Shown piece by piece: positions 18,271-29,600 of a DNA stretch of 64,000 bases (positions are counted from its first letter, which is position 1; each line of letters starts with the position of its first letter). Location: NCBI GenBank assembly GCA_003142475.1, contig PLMK01000008.1, forward strand, positions 120,535-184,534, given 5' to 3'. Origin of the DNA: Ignavibacteriota bacterium. Its GTDB lineage: Bacteria > Bacteroidota > Ignavibacteria > UBA10030. The position numbers and the translations under genes are program-made. The notes below the pieces were generated by a model. That model was not told the DNA's origin, ran no database searches, and saw only the letters and a list, made by a program, of their open reading frames with translations.

Positions 18271-19174
18271 AATGTATTCCTATCGCAATTCTATTAAATC
18301 TGATAAGTCCGACGAACTCATCAACACATATCTATTGCGCCCGATTGCAGGCGTTATCGTCTGGGCGCTCTATTATACTCCGATCACACCCAATCAAGTT
18401 ACTATTGTCTCAATCTTATCGGGTATTGTTGCTGCACTCTTCTATTTAAAAGGAACAGCAAGCGCTTTCGTTGTTGCGGGGCTGCTGATTATATTAAAAG
18501 ATATTCTTGATTCTGCCGATGGACAACTTGCGCGAGCCAAACAACAACAAAGCCGTGTTGGAAGATTCTTAGATTCCATAGGTGATTTTGTAGTAAATGC
18601 CGCAGTCTTTGGTTCTATCGGGTGGACATTATATAAAATGAATGACAATTGGTTGACGTTGATTTTGGCTTTACTCGGACTTGTTGGAATATCTCTACGA
18701 ATATCATATCATGTGTTTTATCAAGTACAATTCCTTCACTTACAAAAGCAATACGAAAATAATCGCATTACGGAAGAATTACAAGAAGAAGACTTGAAAA
18801 AAAGTGCATTTGAAATTACACTTCAGCAAATCTTTCAAATCATCTACGGTTGGCAAGATAGGTTGATGGCACGGATTGATGGATGGAGTACGAGGAAGCC
18901 CTTCCAAAGGTCTCTAACGACTGAACAAAGCGAACTTTCGGAAGGTTACAAAGCATGGTATTCCGATACACTTGCTCTTCGTATCTCTGGATTTCTTGGT
19001 TTCGGTACGGAATTTTTTCTGCTTATGCTCTGTTCTGTTTTTAATCAACTGGAATTATATCTTTATCTTAATTTGTTTCTTATGAATGGAATTCTAATAA
19101 TTTGCATTATATATAGACGGTTTGTTCTGTCCACTCGATGCTTTGCACAGACAGATATCCTACACTTAAACTGA
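18263..19174 (+). CDS. CDP-alcohol phosphatidyltransferase family membrane enzyme
   Basis: 303 residues with about six membrane segments. The catalytic motif DG-x2-AR-x8-G-x3-D-x3-D is complete in ADGQLARAKQQQSRVGRFLD plus the following SIGD. This family moves a phosphoalcohol from a CDP-activated donor to an acceptor alcohol. The preceding gene overlaps by 8 bases and encodes a matching nucleotidyltransferase, an arrangement like the cytidylyltransferase and synthase parts of di-myo-inositol phosphate enzymes. A phospholipid head-group product is an equally good alternative. Confidence 0.85.
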   Translation: MNRMYSYRNSIKSDKSDELINTYLLRPIAGVIVWALYYTPITPNQVTIVSILSGIVAALFYLKGTASAFVVAGLLIILKDILDSADGQLARAKQQQSRVGRFLDSIGDFVVNAAVFGSIGWTLYKMNDNWLTLILALLGLVGISLRISYHVFYQVQFLHLQKQYENNRITEELQEEDLKKSAFEITLQQIFQIIYGWQDRLMARIDGWSTRKPFQRSLTTEQSELSEGYKAWYSDTLALRISGFLGFGTEFFLLMLCSVFNQLELYLYLNLFLMNGILIICIIYRRFVLSTRCFAQTDILHLN

Positions 19175-19184
19175 GGAGAATAAC

Positions 19185-21530
19185 GTGAGAATCTGTTTTC
19201 TATCAATTTTAATTGTTACTGTAACTGTTATTCTTCATTCTCAAATTCCAGGTGAAAAAGATAACCGTATGCTCCTGCCGAACGGATGGTGGCTTTCGCC
19301 TGCCGGTGAGCAAATTCGTCTGGGCGATTTTCCCATGAATGCCACGCTTTCAGAAGACGAAAGATTTCTTGCCATTTCACATAGCGGACAATCGAAAGCA
19401 GAAATCTGGCTGATGGATCTAAAGGCGAAGAAGAATGTGCAGAAGATCGAATTATCAGACACATGGTACGGAATAAAATTTGCAGGCAGAAAGCTCTACG
19501 TTTCCGGCGGATACCAGAACTGCGTATTCATTTGCAATTTAAAAAATGGAAAATTGTCTATGGTGGACACGATTTACTTTGCTGAACCGCGTCCGAAATA
19601 CAATGGTTCGTTGCAGGGGTTGGACGTAAAGAATAATTTGCTTGCAGTTGTCTTCCGCAATGACAGCACTTTCCGGGTGATGGATGTAAAATCAAAAAAG
19701 CAAGAAGTAGTGAAGTTGGATGGAATGCCTTATACCTGCGTTTTCTTGAAAAATGGCTCAGTAATGGTTTCTATTTGGGGATCGAAGAAAGTAGAAGTAT
19801 TTGATAAGATGAAGCTTCAATATGAAATTCCAACGGGTGATCATCCAAACGAAATAGCACTTTCGAACGATGGCAAGTTTGCTTACGTCGCTTGTTCTAA
19901 TGACAACACAGTTTCCATCATCGACGTTGCAAAGAAGAAAGCCATTGCATCTGTCGCTACGTCAATTCATCCGGATGCACCGGAAGGTTCTACAACGAAT
20001 TCTATTGCATTGATCCCAGATCAAAAGAGAATACTTGCGGCGAATGCGGATAACAACTCGCTTACTGTCATCGATATTAAAAAAATGGATAGACCAATGC
20101 CAATCGGATTCATTCCGGTTGGTTGGTATCCGACAAAGGTAATGACGTTGAAGAACAAAACGATTCTTGTGTTAAACGGCAAAGGCGGTCGTTCGTTTGC
20201 AAATCCGGATGGACGATACATTGGCAGTTTGATGGAAGGTTCACTTTCAATCTTCACAATACCAGACGAGAAGAAATTAGTAGACTACTCAAAGCAAGTT
20301 TTTTCAAACACACCGTACAAACATGAACAGTTACTTAAAGTTCCTTTCACAGATGAGAGTGCAATTCCTCACAAAGTAGGTGATCCGTCGCCGATTAAGC
20401 ATATCTTCTATATCATAAAAGAAAATCGGACGTACGATCAAGTGTTTGGTGATATAAAAGAAGGTAATGGTGATTCATCGCTCTGCATTTTTGGTGAAAA
20501 GGTGACTCCCAATCATCACAAATTAGCGCGCGAATTTGCATTGTTTGATAACTTCTATGTTAATTCGGAAGTCAGCGCTGACGGACACAATTGGTCGATG
20601 GCTGGCTACGCAACGGATTACATCGAAAAGACATGGCCCACACAGTATGGCGGGCGCGGTGGTGAATATGATTTTGAAGGCGATCAAGTTGTTGGTGCTC
20701 CAACATCGGGATATTTGTGGACACTCGCTGCGAAACATAATGTTAGTTTCCGAAGTTATGGTGAGTTTATTACTGCTGATGAAATCGTTGGGAAGCCAGG
20801 CATTCCGCGTGAAAAAGGATTAGAAAAGCATTTTGCGCCGTACTATCGTGGTTGGGATTTGGATTATTCTGATGTTAATCGCTTCAAAGAGTGGAACAAA
20901 GAATTTTCAGAGTTCGAGAAGAATGGTAATTTGCCGCAGCTTTGCATTATGCATTTGCCAAACGATCATACAGCTGGATCAAAAAAAGGCGCGTTGTCGC
21001 CGCGCGCGTTCGTTGCACAGAATGATTGCGGACTTGGTTTGATTGTAAATCGTATTTCGAAAAGTAAATTTTGGATGGAGACTGCGATTTTTGTATTAGA
21101 GGATGATGCACAAAACGGTCCTGACCATGTAGACGCGCATCGTTCAGTATGCCTTGTCATAAGCCCATTCATCAAGAAACACGATGTTAATCACACACTC
21201 TATACTACGGCTTCAGTGCTGAGGACGATGGAATTAATTCTTGGGCTGCCTCCAATGAGTCAGTATGATGCTGCCGCTACGCCAATGTTTAATGCCTTTA
21301 CAACTCTGGCAGATACCATTTGCTACATGGCAGAAGAACCTCGTTGGGATTTAAACGAGCGGAACAAAGACGGTTCTTTTGGTGAAACATTCATGCAAAA
21401 ATTCGACATGAAAAAAGAAGATGATGTGCCGGATCGCGAATTCAGCGAAATTATTTGGCGGGTGGTGACTGGTAAACCAATGCCTGCACCGCGATATTCC
21501 ATTTTCTCGAGAAAAATGCTTTCAGAATAA
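19185..21530 (+). CDS. YncE-type beta-propeller / phosphoesterase (PF04185) fusion, secreted
   Basis: A 781-residue protein with a GTG start at 19185 behind GAGGAGA. Residues 1-20 form a signal peptide. Residues about 30-360 are a YVTN-type propeller (HPNEIALSNDGKFAYVACSN, NTVSIIDVAKKKAI). The C-terminal part is a phosphoesterase of the phospholipase C/acid phosphatase superfamily, shown by HIFYIIKENRTYDQVFGDI, SADGHNW and VLEDDAQNGPDHVDAHR. It sits 10 bases after the CDP-alcohol enzyme and probably acts in the periplasm or outside the cell, possibly releasing phosphate from organic esters. The substrate is not shown by the sequence. Confidence 0.85.
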   Translation: MRICFLSILIVTVTVILHSQIPGEKDNRMLLPNGWWLSPAGEQIRLGDFPMNATLSEDERFLAISHSGQSKAEIWLMDLKAKKNVQKIELSDTWYGIKFAGRKLYVSGGYQNCVFICNLKNGKLSMVDTIYFAEPRPKYNGSLQGLDVKNNLLAVVFRNDSTFRVMDVKSKKQEVVKLDGMPYTCVFLKNGSVMVSIWGSKKVEVFDKMKLQYEIPTGDHPNEIALSNDGKFAYVACSNDNTVSIIDVAKKKAIASVATSIHPDAPEGSTTNSIALIPDQKRILAANADNNSLTVIDIKKMDRPMPIGFIPVGWYPTKVMTLKNKTILVLNGKGGRSFANPDGRYIGSLMEGSLSIFTIPDEKKLVDYSKQVFSNTPYKHEQLLKVPFTDESAIPHKVGDPSPIKHIFYIIKENRTYDQVFGDIKEGNGDSSLCIFGEKVTPNHHKLAREFALFDNFYVNSEVSADGHNWSMAGYATDYIEKTWPTQYGGRGGEYDFEGDQVVGAPTSGYLWTLAAKHNVSFRSYGEFITADEIVGKPGIPREKGLEKHFAPYYRGWDLDYSDVNRFKEWNKEFSEFEKNGNLPQLCIMHLPNDHTAGSKKGALSPRAFVAQNDCGLGLIVNRISKSKFWMETAIFVLEDDAQNGPDHVDAHRSVCLVISPFIKKHDVNHTLYTTASVLRTMELILGLPPMSQYDAAATPMFNAFTTLADTICYMAEEPRWDLNERNKDGSFGETFMQKFDMKKEDDVPDREFSEIIWRVVTGKPMPAPRYSIFSRKMLSE

Positions 21531-21677
21531 CGTTATAAATGAAGAAAAAGAAACAATTTATTGGACAAGGTATATGATAATTACTGAGGTAAGTAAGATA
21601 TAACGTTACATAAAGGTATTGATAATATAGTATTTTTCAATTCTCAGACGCATTATGTTGTAACTTCATTACGTCAA

Positions 21678-22880
21678 TTATGCTGCCGCCATTGCATGTA
21701 TAGGAGCAACCATTATTCTATTAAGTTGTCTAAACCGTTTTAATTTTCCGCGCAGAGTAGAAACTAGCGTCTGCTCGGAAATCGGCTTCATTAAATAATC
21801 ATCCACGCCAAGTTCTTTGCCTGTGCGAACGAGAGCTTCATCTGTGAGTCCGGTTAAAAAAACAAATGGAACGGTTTGGATGTTTTTCAATTCCTGTACC
21901 TTTTCATAGAAGGTAAACCCGCCCATTGTAGAAGTTTCTAGATTTATATCGCACAAGATTAAATCGGGGATGAATTTACGAAGAAGTGCATATGCTTCAT
22001 CAGACGTAGAAAGTGCGGTAACATCAAATCCACTATCTTCCAACGAAGCTGCAAGCAATTCTAGAAGTCGTGTATCGTCATCGATGACAAGCACTTTGTC
22101 CCGTTGCTTGTGCTGTATTGTATTCATCAACTGTGTCTGAATATGCAGATGTTCTTCGTCCGAGATTTGGAAGGTGCTTTGCAAATCAGCGAGAGATTTT
22201 GATTTTGAAAGTGTTGTCGAATTATCGGATAACTGTCGAAGCAATGCATTCCGATAACATTCATGTTTTACATTCCTTTCAATCAGTTCATATTCAGCGT
22301 TCGTAATATTAAATACCGTTCGGAGTTCATTTAATTGCCGTTCTTCGTTTTCTGTCAATGCACCATCGATCCATGCATGCGTTAAAGCTTGTCGATAAGA
22401 TTCCAAATCGGCAGATCGATCAAGAATGTAATCTTCTTTTTCTTGTGGTTTTGTTGCAGAGACAGTTGAAAGTGGTGAAGGCATAATAGGTGGAGTTATT
22501 GACTTCGGAGCTGGAAAAGAATCCACGATAGCTAGTTCTGACTTTGGTGAAGTCGGTATCTGCGGAATCTTAGGTTCTATTTTGGAAATATGTTCGATCA
22601 CGGGCGAGGGGATTGGTATGTCGTTATGTCGGATTTCTTCACGTTGTAAAAATTCAGTCTTAAGGACGGAGATACGTTCTTCTAAGGCAAATACATAGAC
22701 ATTACGCGGATCCACTTTTTTTGCTTTCGTAATCTCTAATTGTGCATGCTCGAGATCACCTTTGTGAATCAGTTGATCGACTCGTTTCAAAATTTCACTG
22801 ACCAATTTCTTGGCATCGTCGCGTGGTGTTGGTTCATGTGGCATCTCTGGTTTTTGCTGTGGTATTGTATGTTCGATCAT
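21678..22880 (-). CDS. Response regulator: helical hairpin + TerB-like segment + C-terminal receiver
   Basis: A 400-residue protein. Residues about 25-75 are a helical hairpin (VDQLIHKGDLEHAQLEITKA). After a proline-rich linker, residues 155-250 are helical with DGALTENEERQLNELR, reminiscent of TerB-like modules. The C-terminal receiver (about 265-385) is intact: VIDDD acid pocket, LILCDINLE phosphoacceptor Asp, FLTGLT and LMKP. There is no DNA-binding or enzymatic output domain, so it probably signals by protein contact. No kinase is adjacent; the giant sensor at 26637 is the nearest signalling gene. Confidence 0.8.
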   Translation of the reverse strand: MIEHTIPQQKPEMPHEPTPRDDAKKLVSEILKRVDQLIHKGDLEHAQLEITKAKKVDPRNVYVFALEERISVLKTEFLQREEIRHNDIPIPSPVIEHISKIEPKIPQIPTSPKSELAIVDSFPAPKSITPPIMPSPLSTVSATKPQEKEDYILDRSADLESYRQALTHAWIDGALTENEERQLNELRTVFNITNAEYELIERNVKHECYRNALLRQLSDNSTTLSKSKSLADLQSTFQISDEEHLHIQTQLMNTIQHKQRDKVLVIDDDTRLLELLAASLEDSGFDVTALSTSDEAYALLRKFIPDLILCDINLETSTMGGFTFYEKVQELKNIQTVPFVFLTGLTDEALVRTGKELGVDDYLMKPISEQTLVSTLRGKLKRFRQLNRIMVAPIHAMAAA

Positions 22881-23175
22881 TGTCTCAATCCTTCAGATCA
22901 CTAATTTGCAAGCGACTGTAATTATTAACTTTTTGTTTCATTTCAGCTCATGCTATCTATGTTTGTATCTCTAAGTCTAATACAACAATAACCGTTCCGA
23001 CTTATAGCGGCTTCCGATTAAAACCATGTGGCGTAAAAATGGCTTAAAATAGCAGAATAACGAAGATAATTTACCAATAGATTTAAGAAACGAAAATTGA
23101 TTGACTGATAATTGTAGAAAAGTAATTTTTGCTATAGGAAAAGGATGATATGGTGAAGAATAACAGGAATGCAAG

Positions 23176-23901
23176 CTACTCGGCGAGAGCTGCTGCAGCA
23201 ACGATGATTTTTGTTGCACCCGCTGAAAGGATTACCTGTGCGCATGAATTCGTTGTTGCACCAGTTGTAATGACATCGTCCACTAAAAGGCATTTCTTTC
23301 CCAACAGGATGTCAGATGAATGTGGAATTAGTTCGAATGCATGTTCCATGTTCTTGCGTCGCTCTTCTATGTTGAGTTCCGTCTGCGTCTGGGTGCGGCG
23401 TATTCGCCGCACTGCATTTGTAACAATCGGCTTGTCAATGACGAAAGCAATACCGCGTGCAATGAATTCGGACTGATTATAACCACGCTCGCGGTGCTTT
23501 ATGCGATGAAGTGGTACCGGAATAAGAATATCAACTTCAAGACTCCATTCTTTCAATGCTTCTCCAATATGCGTTCCCAAATCCAAACCAATAGACTTAT
23601 ACTCCTTATATTTCAATGCATGTGCAATATGCTGAAACGGTCCTTCCTTCTCGAAGGTAAAACGCGAAACAAGATCACTAATATTGCCGTCGGAAAGAAG
23701 TTTCATGCGCATTTCTTGATAGAGAGGGAGATGTTTTGTTACCAGCGGAATTGCATTCCAACAGTCAATGCAGACTTTCTGGCTTCCATCCAGCAGAGGT
23801 TTATTGCAGGCAATGCACACCGGCGGATAGAGGAAGTCGAGGAATGTCCGTGTGAATGTTGTAATGTTCAATGATCGAAGTTCAATAATATCGAAATGCA
23901 A
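23176..23901 (-). CDS. comF: ComF family phosphoribosyltransferase-like protein
   Basis: 241 residues. An N-terminal zinc-ribbon-like part (PPVCIACNKPLL, KVCIDCW) is followed by a type I phosphoribosyltransferase fold with LIPVPLHRIKHRERGYNQSE and the PRPP loop LLVDDVITTGATTNSCAQ. ComF proteins assist DNA uptake and processing of incoming single strands. It lies 35 bases after uvrB in the same direction and so is likely cotranscribed with it. Confidence 0.88.
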   Translation of the reverse strand: MHFDIIELRSLNITTFTRTFLDFLYPPVCIACNKPLLDGSQKVCIDCWNAIPLVTKHLPLYQEMRMKLLSDGNISDLVSRFTFEKEGPFQHIAHALKYKEYKSIGLDLGTHIGEALKEWSLEVDILIPVPLHRIKHRERGYNQSEFIARGIAFVIDKPIVTNAVRRIRRTQTQTELNIEERRKNMEHAFELIPHSSDILLGKKCLLVDDVITTGATTNSCAQVILSAGATKIIVAAAALAE

Positions 23902-23936
23902 CAGTAGGGCCGTTAAATATTACCTTGATGAATATT

Positions 23937-25946
23937 TCATTTATTTTCTAATTTCTCAATCTCATTCCGTAGTTCTGCCGCGCGCTCGAATTCCAAATCT
24001 TTTGCCGCTCGCTTCATCTCTGCCTTTAGTTCCTCCAGCATGTCTTTCTTCTGGTCACTGGTGAGATATTTTGCGACTGTCTCGGCAATGGCCATTGGCT
24101 TGGACCTCTGATAACGCTCGTCTTGTTTCATTTTCACATCGGCGATAGATGTGGCGGCAAGAATTTCGTCTGTTGTTTTATAAATAGTCGTCGGTGTAAT
24201 ACCATGCTTGGTATTGTACGCAATCTGTTTTTTGCGGCGGCGATTTGTCTCACTCATCATTCGTTCCATCGAGCCGGTCATTTTGTCGGCGTACAGAATG
24301 ACTTTGCCATTTGAGTTGCGTGCAGTGCGGCCTGCTGTTTGGATGAGCGAGCGTTCGGAGCGGAGAAAACCTTCTTTGTCTGCATCGATGATGGCAACGA
24401 GAGAGACTTCCGGTAAATCAAGACCCTCACGAAGCAAATTTACACCAACAAGGACATCGAACTCACCCAACCGCAAATCACGCAGTGTTTCCACTCGTTC
24501 CAATGCATCCACTTCGGAATGGATGTAGCGTACTTTGATATTTATATTCGATAAATACTCGGTTAAGTCTTCAGCCATGCGCTTTGTCAGCGTCGTCACG
24601 AGCGTACGTTCTTTCTTCGAAGTGCGAGTACGTATCTCCGCAATCAAATCGTCAATCTGGTGTTTGCTCGCACGTACTTCCACTTCCGGATCAATGAGTC
24701 CGGTGGGGCGAATGACCTGCTCTACAACGATGCCTTGGCATTTCTGCAATTCGTACGTTCCGGGTGTTGCGCTGACGTAAATAATTTGTTTCTCCATCGC
24801 TTCCCATTCATCAAACATGAGTGGACGATTATCGAGCGCTGACGGAAGGCGGAATCCATACTCGACGAGTGTCGTCTTGCGCGAGCGGTCGCCGGCATAC
24901 ATGGCGCCGATTTGCGATACGGTAACATGCGACTCGTCAATAATGGTAAGGAAATCCTTTGGAAAGTAATCTAATAAGCACGAGGGGCGGGAGCCCGGCG
25001 GCCTGCCTGCGAAGTGCCGAGAATAATTTTCGATGCCGGAGCAATATCCAACTTCGCGCAGCATTTCCATATCGAACCGTGTCCGCTGTTCAATTCTCTG
25101 CGCCTCGACAAGTTTGCCAAGCAAACGAAGTTCTGCGGTTCGCTCGCGCAATTCATCGTAGATGCCGCTCATTGCACGTTCGATCGTTTCACGCGAAGTG
25201 ATAAATTGCTTTGCAGGATAAATCATCTCGTCGTCCACTTCTCCAAGAACTTGTCCATCAACTTTGTTGATGTAAGAAATACGTTCTATTTCATCACCAA
25301 AGAATTCGATGCGAATAGCTTCTTCGTTCTCATAACTTGGGATCACTTCCACAACATCGCCGCGCACGCGGAATGTACCGCGGGCAAATTCGTAATCATT
25401 TCGTGTGTACAATAAATCGATAAGCCGCTTGAGCAATCCCTGCCGGCCGAGGTGATCGCCTTTTTTGATCATGAGTGTCTGGCTAATCCATTCATCCGGC
25501 GCGCCGATTCCGTATATGCAGCTGACAGATGCGACGACGATGACATTTGGATCGCCGCTCAACAACGCGCTTGTCGCCCGCAATCGTAAGCGGTCAATTT
25601 CATCGTTCACTGATGAATCTTTGGCAATATACGTATCGGTCGTTGGAACGTACGCCTCCGGTTGATAATAATCATAATAACTAATAAAGAACTCAACGCG
25701 GTTTTTGGGAAAATAAGTCTTGAATTCCGCGTACAATTGTGCGGCCAGCGTCTTATTGTGGGACATCACCAACACAGGCTTATTGATGTGCGTAATAACA
25801 TTGGAGATAGTAAATGTTTTACCGCTGCCTGTGACACCAAGAAGTGTTTGATGTCGATCGCCGCGTTGAATTCCTCCTACGAGCTGTTTGATTGCTTCCG
25901 GTTGGTCGCCAGAAGGAGTTAAATCAGAAATGAGTTGGTAAGCCAT
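23937..25946 (-). CDS. uvrB: Excinuclease ABC subunit B
   Basis: A full-length 669-residue Uvr[15 protein letters not shown] is Walker A near residue 40, [12 protein letters not shown] begins the beta-hairpin that probes damage, IIDESHVTV is Walker B, and [16 protein letters not shown] and QTAGRTARN are helicase motifs V and VI. The C-terminal UVR domain ([17 protein letters not shown]) contacts UvrC. It loads onto damaged DNA with UvrA during nucleotide excision repair. No uvrA or uvrC is nearby. Confidence 0.97.
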   Translation of the reverse strand: MAYQLISDLTPSGDQPEAIKQLVGGIQRGDRHQTLLGVTGSGKTFTISNVITHINKPVLVMSHNKTLAAQLYAEFKTYFPKNRVEFFISYYDYYQPEAYVPTTDTYIAKDSSVNDEIDRLRLRATSALLSGDPNVIVVASVSCIYGIGAPDEWISQTLMIKKGDHLGRQGLLKRLIDLLYTRNDYEFARGTFRVRGDVVEVIPSYENEEAIRIEFFGDEIERISYINKVDGQVLGEVDDEMIYPAKQFITSRETIERAMSGIYDELRERTAELRLLGKLVEAQRIEQRTRFDMEMLREVGYCSGIENYSRHFAGRPPGSRPSCLLDYFPKDFLTIIDESHVTVSQIGAMYAGDRSRKTTLVEYGFRLPSALDNRPLMFDEWEAMEKQIIYVSATPGTYELQKCQGIVVEQVIRPTGLIDPEVEVRASKHQIDDLIAEIRTRTSKKERTLVTTLTKRMAEDLTEYLSNINIKVRYIHSEVDALERVETLRDLRLGEFDVLVGVNLLREGLDLPEVSLVAIIDADKEGFLRSERSLIQTAGRTARNSNGKVILYADKMTGSMERMMSETNRRRKKQIAYNTKHGITPTTIYKTTDEILAATSIADVKMKQDERYQRSKPMAIAETVAKYLTSDQKKDMLEELKAEMKRAAKDLEFERAAELRNEIEKLENK

Positions 25947-26636
25947 AAATAGAATTTCAATCTTGCAATTATCAATTATTGGTTAAGGAGTAATTTTCAA
26001 GGTAATGTACAATCTAAAATACATATTTTATTCACTTGAGCAAAGCGTTTATTAAAAGATCATTAAACCCGCAGTCTATCTTTCATTATGCGACTATCTA
26101 ACTTGCTTTGATTTTGATAATTATATAGTGTAACTTTATAATAATAATTTTGATCTTCTGCGCAGGCGCTTTTTGGCATATGTTTGAGATTTTTAAGACC
26201 AAGGAACCGCTCACCGGTGTAAGCATTGTCAATTCTTCAATATACATTTTCAATGACCGCCGCAATTCAATTCCTTAAAAAAAGAGCCTAGAAGTAAGCT
26301 TTGCGTAATATGTACAAGCTGAAATTCATTCTATTATGGCCAAATCCATTTCGTCAGACATTCCAGAGCTTTTTCTTCGATGGCACTGTTAATGTTAGGT
26401 ATTAGTGTGGTGCCCGTCGAACTGTGGGTTTCGTATGACTCGTTTTATTTTGAATGTCCTTCAAAACCATGAGTAATTAATTTTTGACATGTCAATGCCA
26501 TGCAGGGTAACTGCTGCCTGTATTCTGTGTTGAGATGAATGATCATCTCGTAAAGCCGTATGGAATCTGTCGATCTGTAGGGGACGAGAAAAAAAGTTGT
26601 TGTCTATTGCAACTCTCAAGTAAGAGGATCTGGAAC
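25947..26636. other. Intergenic stretch with no convincing gene
   Basis: About 690 AT-rich bases between the divergent uvrB and giant sensor genes. A 32-codon frame near 26180 lacks a ribosome-binding site, and no RNA structure, repeat or exact TAnnTTTG promoter was identified. Confidence 0.5.
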
Positions 26637-29600
26637 ATGAAAAATATATCTCCGGGAATTTTAGTTAAACCATTTTTGCTATTATTCATAATTGCCGGAA
26701 TTCTTACCTTCACATTTCCTCGTCTCACGAATGCACAAACACAGAATATTCAATTTGAACACCTTTCAAGTGTAAATGGGCTTTCGCAGAATTCAATACT
26801 ATGCATGTCGCAAGACAGCAAAGGTTTTATGTGGTTTGGAACATATGAGGGATTGAACAGATATGATGGATACGAGTTTAAACAATACAAGTCTGAAATT
26901 GGAAATCCTTACAGTCTTTGTAACAATACAGTGCAATTTATATACGAGGATCACAAAGGTAATCTCTGGATAGGGACTGACGACGGGCTTGATAAATTTG
27001 ATCAGGAAAAGGATGGATTTATTCACTACAGGCACGATCCTAATGATTCCAATAGTTTAAGCAACAATATGGTTAGATGGATATGTGAAGATACATCAGG
27101 TATGTTTTGGATAGGGACATATGGCGGAGGTCTTAACCAATTTGACATGGCGAAAAATCGATTCATTCGATACCAGAACAATCCCAATGATCCCAAGAGC
27201 TTAAGTCACAATTTTATTTCTAATCTTTATATTGACAGATCGGGGAATCTATGGGTTGGAACGGATGGCGGTCTTAATCTATTTGATCGTGTAAGAAATC
27301 AGTTTATTCGTTACCTCCATGATCCGAATAATTCACGTAGTTTAAATCAAAACAGTGTTTATAGAATTATTGAAGATAGGTCTGGCGTTCTCTGGATTGG
27401 ATTCTGGGGGAGCGGTCTTGATCGATTTGATCGAGTAAAGAATCAGTTTATACATTATAAAAACCGTCCTGATGATTCTTATAGTCTGAGCGGTAATGTG
27501 GTTCGATCAATTTATGAAGATCGGATGGGTCATCTATGGATAGGAACTTGGGGCGCTGGTCTTGATCAATATGATCGCAATAAAAATCGTTTCATCCACT
27601 ATCGAGCTAATCAAAATGACCCCGGTAGTTTGAGTAACAATTCAGTGCTATCCATATATGAAGATCGTTCAGGTATTCTCTGGGTTGGCAACGATTTTGG
27701 GGGTATCAATAAATTTGATCGCGGGAAAATAAAATTTGCACATTATAAAAAAGAACTCAATAATTCCAACAGCTTGAATAATAATATAGTTTACTCTATT
27801 GAGGAAACCTTTGAAAAAGGCAAACATATACTCTGGTTTGGGACAGATGATGGTGGACTTAATAAGTATGATAGAGATAAAAATAAATTTACGTACTACA
27901 AAATAGATCCCAATAATTCCCATAGTATCAATGATAATAACTGCAGGGTCATTACTAAAGGTCGATCGGGTATTCTGTGGATAGGAACAAGCCAGGGACT
28001 GAGCCAATTTGATCCGACAAGCGGCTATTTTATTAATTATGTACCTCGTATCAATGATTCAACTAGTTTAAGCAATAACACTGTTTTTTCAATTTGCGAA
28101 GATAAGTTAGGTTATATCTGGGTCGGAACATTTGGAGGAGGTCTTAATAAGTTTGATTCGAGAAAAAAGAAATTTACCCATTATTTTGCTGATCCCAAGA
28201 ATCCTAACAGTCTTAGCGATAATTTTATCTGGTCGATCGTTGAGGATCGTACTGGTGTTCTATGGATTGGAACAGGAAACGGTGGCCTCAATCAATTTGA
28301 CAGAGAAAAAAATCGGTTCATCCATTACCAAGTCGATCCTCATAATCCAAACGGTCTAAGTGGTAATAAAATAATATGTATTTATGAAGATCGATCGGGA
28401 ATGCTTTGGTTAGGAACAACCAATGGATTAAATAAATTTGATAAGGTCAACAAACGCTTTTTTCATTATTTGGTAGCTGATGGTCTGCCGAGTAATGCTA
28501 TTCAGTCAATCCTGGAAGATGAACATGGCAATCTCTGGCTTGGGACACAGAAAGGGCTGTCAAAATTTGATCCGCGTACAAATATGTTTAAAAATTTTAA
28601 GGTGAGTGATGGACTTCAAAGCAATGAATTCAGTGTGAAAGCCTGCCTGAGAAGCCAAACTGGCGAAATGTACTTCGGCGGTATTAATGGCTTTAATGCT
28701 TTTTTCCCCGATAGTATCAAAGATAATCCGTACATACCTTCAGTTGTAGTGAAAGATTTTCAGGTTTTCAACAAATCAGTAGCTGTAGGGAAAGAAGTTA
28801 ATGGAAATGTACTATTAGAGAAATCTATTATAGAGACCAAAGAAATTTGTTTATCCTATAAGGAAAGTGTTTTTTCATTTGAATTTGCCTCTCTCCATCT
28901 TTCTTCTCCTGAAGAAAATAAATATGCATATATGATGGAAGGGTTTGATAAAGGGTGGAACTATACAGATGCGAATCGGAGGTTTGTCACATACACAAAT
29001 TTGAGAGGCGGGGAGTACGTCTTTCGTGTAAAGGGGTCGAATAGTGATGGTGTATGGAATGAAACGGGAACATCGATCCGTGTGATTATCACTCCTCCGT
29101 ACTGGCAGACTCTTTGGTTCAGATTGATATTGCTGGTTGTTTTCTTGGGTATCATCTATTGGATATACAAGCGGAGCATGCGAGCAAGAGATATTGCGGC
29201 GGAAAAACAAATAGAAGAAGTAATCGCCAAAGAACACGCATTGTTGCGCGCATTGATAGACACTGTACCAGATCGTATTTATGCCAAAGACGCTGAAGGT
29301 CGATTTATAGTTTGCAACACTGCTGTAGACCGCAAATTCGGTGTAGCAAAGTCAGAGCAGATTATCGGGAAGACTGATTTTGATTTTTACCCACAAGAAC
29401 TGGCGGCGCGATATCATCAGGATGATCAGATGATTATGGAATTGAATCAACCGTTAATTAACCATGAAGAATCTACGGTGGATTTCGCAGGCAATCGACT
29501 ATGGACGTTGACGACTAAAATTCCGATGCGAGATAGTCAGGGGCAGATTGTGGGACTAGTCGGCACAAGCCATGACATTACTGAAAGGAGACGGATGGAA

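Noticed and set aside
26180..26280. 32-codon frame upstream of the giant sensor
   Set aside because: No ribosome-binding site and no distinctive sequence.
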